A stretch of DNA of 64,000 bases from Streptomyces changanensis (GTDB lineage Bacteria; Actinomycetota; Actinomycetes; Streptomycetales; Streptomycetaceae). The stretch's first letter is position 1; each line of letters begins with the position of its first letter. Below the pieces are notes generated by a model. It ran no database searches. It worked only from the letters and a program-made list of their open reading frames with translations, and was not told where the DNA came from. A program made the translations under genes and the position numbers. The stretch spans positions 682,001-746,000 of the forward strand of contig NZ_CP102332.1 of NCBI RefSeq assembly GCF_024600715.1. The letters run 5' to 3'. This document shows positions 47,953-55,395 of this stretch, in pieces.

Positions 47953-48375
47953 CTACCCGAGGAACGACAGCCGTACCTGCCGCTCCGGGTTGTCCTTGTT
48001 GGTGTCCACCAGGCAGACCGACTGCCAGGTGCCCAGCGCCATGCGGCCGTCGATCACCGGGAGGGTCGCGTGGGGCGGGACGAGGGCGGGCAGGACGTGG
48101 TCGCGGCCGTGGCCGGGGCTGCCGTGGCGGTGCTGCCAGCGGTCGTCCGCGGGCAGCAGGGTGTGCAGGGTGGCCAGCAGGTCGTCGTCGCTGCCGGAGC
48201 CGGTCTCCAGGACGGCCACGCCGGTCGTGGCGTGGGGCGTGAAGACGTTCAGCAGGCCGTCCCGGCCCGCCGCGACCTCGTTCAGGAAGGACGCGCAGTC
48301 CTCCGTCAGGTCGTGGACGACCTCGCGGTGTCCGGTGGCGATCCGCAGCGTTCGGGTGGTGAATGCGTCGCTCAT
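47953..48375 (-). CDS. YjbQ family protein (UPF0047)
   Basis: 140-aa single-domain protein. Family blocks: GLLNVFTPHATTGVAVLETG, the His-rich HRHGSPGHGRDHVLPALVPPHATLPVIDGRMALGTWQSVCLVDTN. Some members can replace thiamine-phosphate synthase weakly; true role is not known. Conserved His and Asp suggest a metal site. ATG 48375 lacks a strong ribosome site. Divergent from the flavoprotein gene. Confidence 0.93.
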   Translation of the reverse strand: MSDAFTTRTLRIATGHREVVHDLTEDCASFLNEVAAGRDGLLNVFTPHATTGVAVLETGSGSDDDLLATLHTLLPADDRWQHRHGSPGHGRDHVLPALVPPHATLPVIDGRMALGTWQSVCLVDTNKDNPERQVRLSFLG

Positions 48376-48438
48376 GCCTCCATGGTGCCCGCTGTGCGGC
48401 CGGGGAAGATCCCTCCGCTCCGGCTGGTTGGTGGAAGG

Positions 48439-49818
48439 GTGAACGGTTTCGAGGTGCGGGACGTGCGGGACGTGGACGTGGTCGTCGTGGGGGCCGGGCA
48501 GGCGGGGTTGTCCGCCGCCTACCACCTGCGGCGCGCCGGGTACGAGCCGGACCGTGACGTGGTCGTCCTCGACCACGCGCCGCGGCCGGGCGGCGCCTGG
48601 CAGTTCCGGTGGCCGTCGCTCACGTACGGCAAGGTGCACGGCATGTACGCGCTGCCCGGCATGGAACTGACCGGGGCCGACGCGGGGCGCCCGTCCGCGG
48701 AGGTGATCGGGGAGTACTTCGCCCGGTACGAGGAGGCGTTCGCCCTGCGCGTGCACCGGCCCGTGCACGTGGCGGCGGTGCGGGACGGCGGGGACGGCCG
48801 GCTGCGCGTCGAGACGTCCGAGGGCGTGTACGCGGCGCGGGCCCTGATCAACGCCACCGGTACGTGGGACCGCCCGTTCTGGCCGCGCTACCCCGGGCAG
48901 GAGACGTTCCGCGGGCGGCAGCTGCACACGGCGGACTACCCGGGTCCCGAGCCGTTCGCCGGGCGGCGGGTCGTCGTGGTGGGCGGCGGTGCCTCCGGCA
49001 CCCAGCACCTCATGGAGATCGCGGACGTGGCGGCGGAGACGACGTGGGTGACCCGCCGCGAGCCGGTCTTCCGCGAGGGGTCCTTCGGCGAGGCGGAGGG
49101 GCGGGCGGCCGTCGCCCTGGTGGAGGAGCGGGTGCGGCAGGGGCTGCCGCCGCGCAGCGTGGTGAGCGTGACCGGGCTGCCGCTGAACGACGCGGTCCGT
49201 GCGGCGCGGGAGCGGGGCGTCCTGGACCGGCTGCCGATGTTCGACCGGATCACCCCGACGGGCGTGGCGTGGGACCCCGCGCCGGCCGCGGCCGCGGGCG
49301 GCGGTGGGCGGCCCGTGGCGGGGCGGGCGGTGGACGCGGACGTGATCCTGTGGGCGACCGGCTTCCGGGCGGCCGTCGACCACCTCGCGCCGCTGCGGCT
49401 GCGCGAGCCGGGCGGCGGCATACGGCTGGACGGCACCCGGGCCGTGCGCGACCCGCGGGTCCACCTCGTGGGGTACGGACCTTCGGCGTCCACCATCGGG
49501 GCCAACCGCGCCGGGCGCGCCGCCGTCCGCGACGTCCGGCGGCTGCTGGAGCGGCCGGCCGGCGGGGCGGTCGTGTCGGGGCTCGGCGGGACGCTCGCGC
49601 CAGGGCTCGGCAGGGCGTCGGGTACCGGCGGGTCCGTGGCCGACCTGGCCGACGGTGCCGACGGGACTGCCGGGGACGCGGGTGGCGGGGCCACCGGGAC
49701 GGCGCGTGACGCGGCTGACATGGGTGCCGCCGACGGGGCCGTTGTGGGCGCCGGCGACGGTGGGGCCGCGGTGGGTGGAGCGCTCGTCGGTGCGGGGCGG
49801 GCGCGGGCGGGCGCGTGA
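48439..49818 (+). CDS. FAD/NAD(P)-binding flavoprotein monooxygenase-like
   Basis: About 459 aa. FAD motif VVVVGAGQAGLSAAYHLRRAGY; second Rossmann motif VVVVGGGASGTQHLMEI; ILWATGFRAAVDHL near the end is the ATG motif of class B flavin monooxygenases and thioredoxin-reductase-like enzymes. Substrate unknown. The start is uncertain: GTG 48439 is used, and an ATG at 48382 in the same frame would add 19 residues. The last 80-90 residues are Gly/Ala/Asp-rich low complexity and end 3 bp from the convergent MltG stop, so they may be a late extension. Confidence 0.87.
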   Translation: MNGFEVRDVRDVDVVVVGAGQAGLSAAYHLRRAGYEPDRDVVVLDHAPRPGGAWQFRWPSLTYGKVHGMYALPGMELTGADAGRPSAEVIGEYFARYEEAFALRVHRPVHVAAVRDGGDGRLRVETSEGVYAARALINATGTWDRPFWPRYPGQETFRGRQLHTADYPGPEPFAGRRVVVVGGGASGTQHLMEIADVAAETTWVTRREPVFREGSFGEAEGRAAVALVEERVRQGLPPRSVVSVTGLPLNDAVRAARERGVLDRLPMFDRITPTGVAWDPAPAAAAGGGGRPVAGRAVDADVILWATGFRAAVDHLAPLRLREPGGGIRLDGTRAVRDPRVHLVGYGPSASTIGANRAGRAAVRDVRRLLERPAGGAVVSGLGGTLAPGLGRASGTGGSVADLADGADGTAGDAGGGATGTARDAADMGAADGAVVGAGDGGAAVGGALVGAGRARAGA

Positions 49819-49821
49819 GCG

Positions 49822-50679
49822 TCAGGGGGTGGCGCTGCGGCGGTGGGCGTTGAACTCCTCGACGTTCCGCTGCTGTTCGGCGTAGTCGTCGGTGAAGCGG
49901 GTGTCCCCGGGCCGGACGGTCACGAAGTACAGCCAGTCGCCGGGTGGCGGGTCGATCGCGGCGTGCACGGCCTGCTCGCCGGGGTTGCCGATCGGCGTGG
50001 GGGGCAGGCCCGTGCCGACGTAGGTGTTGTAGGGGCTGTCGATGCGGGTGTCGGCGTGCGAGGTGTCCAGGGTGGAGCGGCCGAGGGCGTAGTTGAGCGT
50101 CGAGTCCATCTGCAGGGGCATGCCGCGGGCGAGACGGTTGTGGATCACCCGGGCCACCTTGCCCATGTCCTCCACGGTGTCGGCCTCGGCCTGCACGATG
50201 CTGGCGATGGTCACCGTCTCGTAGAGGCTGAGGCTGCTCCGTTGCGCTCCCTGCGTGACGCGGGACGTCCCGAACCGCTCCCCCGCCGTGGTGACCATGT
50301 AGCGCAGGAGGCCGCGCGGCGTCGTGGCGTCCACGACCGGGTACGTGGCCGGGAAGAGGAACCCCTCGGGGTTCCCCCGGGCGGCGGCGGGCAGACCGAG
50401 TCCCGGTGCCGCGGCGGTGGCCCGGGTGGTGCCGGGCGGCACGCCGAGGGCCTTGTCGACCGCCTCGTAGACCTGCGTGGAGCGCCAGCCCTCCGGGATG
50501 AGCAGGTGCCGGGTCTCTTCGCGCGGCGGCGGGGCGGGCTCGCGCATGAGGAGCAGGGGCACCAGGGTGCCCGCCGCGACGAGGGCGAGCACACCGGTGA
50601 TCAGTGCCAGTCGGCCACGACGCGTCAGGCGCGGCCGTCGGTGTCTGCGGCGGGACTTCCTCGGGATCGGGAACCTCAT
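49822..50679 (-). CDS. MltG-type endolytic transglycosylase
   Basis: 285-aa inner-membrane lytic transglycosylase that cuts nascent peptidoglycan. Arg-rich cytoplasmic start, one membrane helix (about 23-44), a small LysM-like region (IPEGWRSTQVYEAVDKAL), then the YceG/MltG domain with catalytic E165 in ASIVQAEAD and the VIHNRLARGMPLQMDSTLNYALG block. It is shorter than the main actinobacterial MltG, suggesting a paralogue. No replication or aroE cluster beside it, as the housekeeping copy often has. Confidence 0.9.
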   Translation of the reverse strand: MRFPIPRKSRRRHRRPRLTRRGRLALITGVLALVAAGTLVPLLLMREPAPPPREETRHLLIPEGWRSTQVYEAVDKALGVPPGTTRATAAAPGLGLPAAARGNPEGFLFPATYPVVDATTPRGLLRYMVTTAGERFGTSRVTQGAQRSSLSLYETVTIASIVQAEADTVEDMGKVARVIHNRLARGMPLQMDSTLNYALGRSTLDTSHADTRIDSPYNTYVGTGLPPTPIGNPGEQAVHAAIDPPPGDWLYFVTVRPGDTRFTDDYAEQQRNVEEFNAHRRSATP

Positions 50680-50911
50680 GCGGGCACGCTAACCCGCAGA
50701 TCATCATAAAGCGCGGATATCCGACATCACGCCCCGCAGGCCCGAACAAGCGAACGCGGGATCGGATGTTCGCTGGAACGTGTGGTCGGCAGCGGAAGCC
50801 GTTGCTCCGCACGGATGCGGCGCAGGATGCTTACGGTGCGCAAGCGACGGGCTGCAGACCGCGAGGGCGCGAGTCCCACACACATGCACGACGCACAAGG
50901 AGTCCCACCCC

Positions 50912-50971
50912 ATGAACCTCATCACCAACCTGCTCGCCGGTGTCCTCCACTTCGTGGGCTGGCTGGTCTGA
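50912..50971 (+). CDS. 19-residue hydrophobic microprotein
   Basis: Predicted product MNLITNLLAGVLHFVGWLV. ATG 50912 is preceded by AAGGAG at a 9-nt spacing, one of the better ribosome sites in the window, and the stop at 50971 is followed after 14 bp by a very strong terminator hairpin. The peptide could form one amphipathic or transmembrane helix. It lies antisense to the last 17 codons of the ABC exporter gene. No homologue is known to me; could be a membrane-active or regulatory peptide. A longer in-frame reading from 50780 lacks a ribosome site. Confidence 0.6.
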   Translation: MNLITNLLAGVLHFVGWLV

Positions 50972-52847
50972 CGCTCGCTCCGTCCGGCGCCGCCGCTCCC
51001 CCGTCCCAGGGGGGCGGCGGCGCCGCCGTGTGCGCGCCGTTCGTGTCCATGCGGGCGTCGCCGTGGACGAGGGCGGCGTACCGGCCGCCCTTGGCGAGGA
51101 GCTCGGCGTGGCTGCCGCGCTCGACGATGCGGCCGGCGTCGAGGACGACGATTTGGTCGGCGGCCCGCACCGTGGAGAGCCGGTGGGCGATGGTGATGGT
51201 GGTCCGCCCGGCGGAGAGGGCGTCGATCGCCTGCTGCACGGCCTGTTCGGTGCGCGTGTCCAGGGCGCTCGTCGCCTCGTCGAGGATGAGGACGGGCGGG
51301 TCGCGCAGGATGGTCCGGGCGATGGCGAGGCGCTGCTTCTCGCCGCCGGAGAAGCGGTAGCCGCGCTCGCCGACGAGGGTGTCGTAGCCGTCGGGCAGCG
51401 AGGCGATGTGGTCGTGGATCTGCGCGGCCCTGGCCGCGGCCTCGATCTCGGCGTCCGTGGCGTCCGGCCGGGCGAAGCGGAGGTTGTCGGCGACGGACGC
51501 GTGGAAGAGGTACGTCTCCTGGGAGACGACGCCCACGCCGCGGGCGAGGGTGTCGAAGTCGAGCTCGCGCACGTCGACCCCGTCGAGCGTGACGCGGCCG
51601 TCGGTGACGTCGTAGAGCCGGGGCACCAGGTAGCTGAGGGTGGACTTGCCGGAGCCGGTGGCGCCGACCACGGCGAGGCTGCTGCCCGCGGGAACGGTGA
51701 TGTCGATGCCGTCGAGCGTGGGGCCGCTCTTCTCGTCGCCCCGGTCGTAGTGGAAGGCGACGTCCTCGAAACGGATCTCGCCGCGGATCCGCTCCAGGCG
51801 CACGGGCCGCTCGGTCTCGGTGATGTCGACCGGCAGGTCCAGGTACTCGAAGATCCGCTGGAAGAGCGCGAGCGAGGTCTGGATCTGCACGCCGGTGGAG
51901 AGCAGGCTGACGGCGGGGCGCAACAGTCCCTGCTGGAGCGTGACGAAGGCGACGAGCGTACCGATGGAGATCGTCGGCCCGCCGGCCCGCAGGGCCAGGC
52001 CGGCCGCCCAGTACAGCAGGGCGGGCATGGCGGCCATGACGATGGTGATGGTCGCCATCCGCCACCGGCCGGCCATGGAGGCGCGGACCTCCAGGTCGAC
52101 CAGGCGCTCGGACTCGTCGGCGAAGGAGCGGGTCAGGGAGTCCGCCCGGCCCATGGTGCGGCCCAGCAGGATGCCGCTGACGGAGAGCGATTCGGTCACC
52201 GTCGCCGCCATCGCGGCCATCTGCTTCTGCCGCTGGGTCGTGATCGCCTTGCGCTCGCGACCCACCCGGCGGCTGATCCACACGAAGACCGGCAGCAGCA
52301 GCAGCGAGACGACCGTCAGCCGCCAGTCCAGCGCGAGCATCGCGACGATCGTCGCGAGGACGGCGGTGACGTTGGAGACGAGGGACGTCGCGGTCGACGT
52401 GACCGTGGCCTGCATGCCGCCGATGTCGTTCGCGATGCGGGACTGCACCTCGCCCGTCCGCGTCCGGGTGAAGAAGGCGAGCGGCATGCGCTGGAGCTGG
52501 GCGTAGACGGCGGTGCGCAGGTCGTGCATGACGCGCTGCCCGACCGTGGTGGAGATCAGTGTCTGCAGGACGCCGAAGACGCTGGTCACCACCGCGGTGA
52601 GGATCATGCCGAGCGCGAGGAGGGTCAGCAGCCCCGTGCGGCCCTGGGGGATGGCGGTGTCGAGGATCTCGCGCAGCAGGAACGGCGAGGCGACCCCCAC
52701 CAGGGAGGAGGCGCCGACGAGCAGGCCCACGAAACCCAGGCGACCGCGGTACGGCCGGAAGAGCCGGAGGATGCGCCGGATCTGCGCCGGGGGCTGGTCC
52801 GGGTCGTGGGGTGGTGGCGTCCAGGTGGACTCGGCGTGGATACGCAT
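50922..52847 (-). CDS. ABC exporter half-transporter (membrane domain fused to ATPase)
   Basis: 641-aa type IV (MsbA/LmrA-like) exporter subunit with six membrane helices (about 30-320) and an ATPase with all canonical motifs: GATGSGKST, Q-loop, FSGGEKQRLAI, VLILDEATSALD and IAHRLST. It is expected to work as a homodimer exporting drugs or lipids. ATG 52847 follows AAGGAG. Its promoter overlaps that of the divergent MarR gene. The last 40 or so residues (MDTNGAHTAAPPPPWDGG onward) are disordered tail that runs over the microprotein hairpin. Note that this tail is antisense to a second predicted gene. Confidence 0.93.
   Translation of the reverse strand: MRIHAESTWTPPPHDPDQPPAQIRRILRLFRPYRGRLGFVGLLVGASSLVGVASPFLLREILDTAIPQGRTGLLTLLALGMILTAVVTSVFGVLQTLISTTVGQRVMHDLRTAVYAQLQRMPLAFFTRTRTGEVQSRIANDIGGMQATVTSTATSLVSNVTAVLATIVAMLALDWRLTVVSLLLLPVFVWISRRVGRERKAITTQRQKQMAAMAATVTESLSVSGILLGRTMGRADSLTRSFADESERLVDLEVRASMAGRWRMATITIVMAAMPALLYWAAGLALRAGGPTISIGTLVAFVTLQQGLLRPAVSLLSTGVQIQTSLALFQRIFEYLDLPVDITETERPVRLERIRGEIRFEDVAFHYDRGDEKSGPTLDGIDITVPAGSSLAVVGATGSGKSTLSYLVPRLYDVTDGRVTLDGVDVRELDFDTLARGVGVVSQETYLFHASVADNLRFARPDATDAEIEAAARAAQIHDHIASLPDGYDTLVGERGYRFSGGEKQRLAIARTILRDPPVLILDEATSALDTRTEQAVQQAIDALSAGRTTITIAHRLSTVRAADQIVVLDAGRIVERGSHAELLAKGGRYAALVHGDARMDTNGAHTAAPPPPWDGGAAAPDGASVRPASPRSGGHRRAGW
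50986..51024 (+). terminator. Strong hairpin after the microprotein
   Basis: Arms GGCGCCGCCGC / GCGGCGGCGCC extended by five further C-G pairs after one bulged T, loop about 6 nt. It ends the microprotein unit. On the other strand it falls inside the C-terminal tail of the ABC exporter gene. Confidence 0.8.
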
Positions 52848-52902
52848 GGCTCCTTCGAGAGGTCGTCGTGTCCCGCGGCCACGGAACGCGCCTGCGCCGG
52901 AG

Positions 52903-52942
52903 AGCATAGCTCATTGTGAGTACAGGTAACAGTGAACATACT
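52903..52942. promoter_or_regulatory. Overlapping divergent promoters of the ABC exporter and MarR genes
   Basis: - strand: TGTTAC (52926-52931), 17 bp, TATGCT (52903-52908). + strand: TTGTGA (52914-52919), 17 bp, CATACT (52937-52942). The two promoters interlock. The dyad CTCA-TTG-TGAG at 52910-52920 lies within both, suiting repression of both genes by MarR. Confidence 0.65.
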
Positions 52943-52960
52943 CCTGCTACCCTGCCGATT

Positions 52961-53410
52961 ATGAACGCACCCGACGCCGACGGCCTCCTCGCCGAGCAGC
53001 TGCTGCGGCTGACCCGCCGGCTCCACCGCAGCCAGAAGCGGCAGTTGGAGGCCGTGGACATCCGCATCACCCCCGCCCAGTCGCGCCTCCTGCGGACGGT
53101 CGCGCACTACGAGTCGCCGCCGCGCATGGCCGACCTCGCCGAGCGCCTCGAGGTCGTGCCCCGGGCGGTGACCAGCCTGGTCGACGGGTTGGAGGCGAGC
53201 GGACGGGTGCGCCGCGTTCCCGACCCGGCCAACCGCCGGGTGATCAGGATCGAGCTCACCTCGGAGGGCCGCGCCACGCTGCGGCGGCTGAGGAGCGCGC
53301 GCCGGGCCGCCGCGGAGGACGTCCTGGCCCCCCTGACCACCGACCAGCGCGAGGTGCTCGGCGGGCTGCTGTCCGCCCTGGTCGACGGGGTGTCCGACCA
53401 GCGCTGCTGA
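52961..53410 (+). CDS. MarR family transcriptional regulator
   Basis: 149-aa winged-helix repressor. The DNA-binding region is MADLAERLEVVPRAVTSLVDGLEASGRVRRVPDPANRRVIRIELTSEGRATL, including the wing with DPANRR. ATG 52961 is taken because the mapped -10 at 52937-52942 puts the transcript start near 52949; the in-frame GTG at 52916 would lie inside the promoter. Divergent from the ABC exporter, which it most likely represses together with itself. Confidence 0.94.
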   Translation: MNAPDADGLLAEQLLRLTRRLHRSQKRQLEAVDIRITPAQSRLLRTVAHYESPPRMADLAERLEVVPRAVTSLVDGLEASGRVRRVPDPANRRVIRIELTSEGRATLRRLRSARRAAAEDVLAPLTTDQREVLGGLLSALVDGVSDQRC

Positions 53411-53833
53411 GCACCGCGCGCCGCCGGGGCGGGACGGCCGCCCGCCCCGCCCGCGCGGTACGGGCAGGTCCTCGGCGATCCCCCCGGGCCCTCGCCCCGG
53501 ACTCACCCCCGCCCGGCACCGCCCCCGGCACCCGGCACCGCCCCGGCACACGGGCACACGGGCACACGGGCACACGGGCACACGGGCACACGGGCACACG
53601 GGCACACGGCAGCGTTACCCGCCGGGGCCGGCGCCGACGTCCCCGGCCGCCCGCCTCCGGCCGCACCCGCCGCGCCCACCCGGTACGGGCGCCCGGATCC
53701 GGCCGCTCACGGTCCCCGGCGCACGCGCGCGCCACGGAAGGCCGATCCTCTCCCTTGCGCGCCCCCGGCCGGGCGGCCAGGGTCCTTCCCGGGACACGTG
53801 AACCAGCCGTGCACGTCATGTACTGGAGGTTCC
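53411..53833. other. 423-bp intergenic region with an octamer array
   Basis: Between the MarR gene and the GH109-like gene. The outstanding content is an eight-copy 8-bp repeat (53546-53609). The rest is GC-rich with no clear promoter and no supported gene. Confidence 0.6.
53546..53609. repeat. Eight perfect tandem copies of GCACACGG
   Basis: 64 bp made of eight exact copies of an octamer, with no mismatches. Such perfection suggests recent slippage expansion. Located about 225 bp before the GH109-like start. Confidence 0.9.
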
Positions 53834-55300
53834 ATGAGCGACTCGGTTCCCGGCGACGACGCGGTGCCCGGTGGCCCCCGGGTCCCCGCCGCGCCCTCAC
53901 GCCGCGGCGTGCTGCGGACCACGGCGGGCGCGGCGGGCGCCGGACTCGGCCTCGCCGCCCTCGGCGGCGCACCGGCCGCGGCGGCCGCCCCGCGCCCCGC
54001 CGGCGGGACGGCGGCGGGCCCGGCGGAGCCCGCGCCGCCACCCCGCCAGGGCGCCACGATGGCGGGCGTGCCGTTCGAGCGGCGCAGCACCGTACGGGTC
54101 GGGATCGTCGGGCTGGGGAACCGCGGCGACAGCATGATCGACCTGTTCCTCGCCGTCCCCGGCACGCGGGTCACCGCCGTCTGCGACCCGGTCCGGGAGA
54201 AGGCGGCCCGGGCGGCCGCCAAGGTGGTGGCCGCCGGGCAGCCGGCACCGGCGGTGTACACGCACGGGGACGGCGCCTACGCGCGGCTGTGCGAGCGCGG
54301 CGACGTCGACCTCGTGTACGTCGCCACCCCGTGGGAGCTCCACTTCGAGATGGCGCGGACCGCCCTGCTGAACGGCAAGCACGTCGGCGTCGAGTGCCCC
54401 GTGGCGATGACCCTGGACGAGCTGTGGGCCCTGGTCGACCTGTCGGAGCGGACGCGGCGCCACTGCATGCAGCTGGAGAACTGCTGCTACGGCAGGAACG
54501 AGACGCGCGTGCTGCGCATGGCGCACGCGGGGAAGTTCGGCGAGCTGCTGCACGCCGCCGGCGCGTACCACCACGACCTGCGCGAGCTGCTGTTCTCCCC
54601 GACGTACTACGAAGGGCCGTGGCGGCGGCTGTGGCACACCCGGCTGCGCGGTGACCTGTACCCGAACCACGGCTTCGGGCCCGTCGCCAACTACCTGGAC
54701 GTCAACCGGGGCGACCGCGTGGTCGGCATCAGCAGCTTCGGCACGCCCGCCCTGGGGCTGGCCGAGTACCGGGCGGCCCACATGCCGCCGGACCACCCCA
54801 GCCGGAAGGAGTCCTACGTCGGGAGCGACCGCACCGTCAGCATGCTGCGGACCGCGAAGGGCCGGGTGATCCGGCTCGAGCACGACGTGTCCACGCCGCA
54901 CCCGTACAGCCGGGTCAACAGCCTGGGCGGCACCCGCGGGGTCTTCGAGGACTACCCGGCCCGCGTCTACGTCGAGCCGGACCACAAGGACCACCAGTGG
55001 GGCGACTTCTCGGTCTACGCCGAGGAGTTCGACCACTGGCTGTGGCGGGAGCACGCCGACCCGCCGGGCGGGCACGGCGGCATGGACTACCTCATGGTGT
55101 ACCGGCTGACGCAAGTCATGCGGCTGGGTCTCGTACCCGACTTCGACGTCTACGACGCCGCCACCTGGACGGCGCCGGTGCCGCTGAGCCACGCCTCGAT
55201 CCGGGCCCAGGGCGCGCCCATGGCTTTCCCGGACTTCACCCGCGGCGAGTGGCGCCGTCCGCGGCCCGGGGTGGACTCGGAGCGCCCGGCCGAGGCGTAG
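53834..55300 (+). CDS. Secreted GH109-like Gfo/Idh family glycosidase (alpha-N-acetylgalactosaminidase type)
   Basis: 488-aa protein with a Tat leader ([16 protein letters not shown]) and a Gfo/Idh/MocA fold. Rossmann motif [15 protein letters not shown]; then VECPVAMT in place of the EKP of dehydrogenases, [12 protein letters not shown] and [10 protein letters not shown], which match GH109 enzymes that cleave alpha-GalNAc by an NAD-dependent oxidation-elimination mechanism. ATG 53834 follows GGAGG. Convergent with a PNGase A-like glycopeptidase gene, so glycoprotein trimming is plausible. Exact sugar specificity unproven. Confidence 0.88.
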   Translation: MSDSVPGDDAVPGGPRVPAAPSRRGVLRTTAGAAGAGLGLAALGGAPAAAAAPRPAGGTAAGPAEPAPPPRQGATMAGVPFERRSTVRVGIVGLGNRGDSMIDLFLAVPGTRVTAVCDPVREKAARAAAKVVAAGQPAPAVYTHGDGAYARLCERGDVDLVYVATPWELHFEMARTALLNGKHVGVECPVAMTLDELWALVDLSERTRRHCMQLENCCYGRNETRVLRMAHAGKFGELLHAAGAYHHDLRELLFSPTYYEGPWRRLWHTRLRGDLYPNHGFGPVANYLDVNRGDRVVGISSFGTPALGLAEYRAAHMPPDHPSRKESYVGSDRTVSMLRTAKGRVIRLEHDVSTPHPYSRVNSLGGTRGVFEDYPARVYVEPDHKDHQWGDFSVYAEEFDHWLWREHADPPGGHGGMDYLMVYRLTQVMRLGLVPDFDVYDAATWTAPVPLSHASIRAQGAPMAFPDFTRGEWRRPRPGVDSERPAEA

Positions 55301-55395
55301 CCCGCGCCGCTCCCGCCCGCGCCCCCGCCCCGCTGGTGCGGTGGGGGCGTGCGGAGGGGCGCGGCGGGGCGGGCGGGGCGGTCGCGGCGGCGGGT

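Noticed and set aside
53546..53609. Octamer array considered as a CRISPR
   Set aside because: Copies are contiguous with no spacers, and no cas genes are present.
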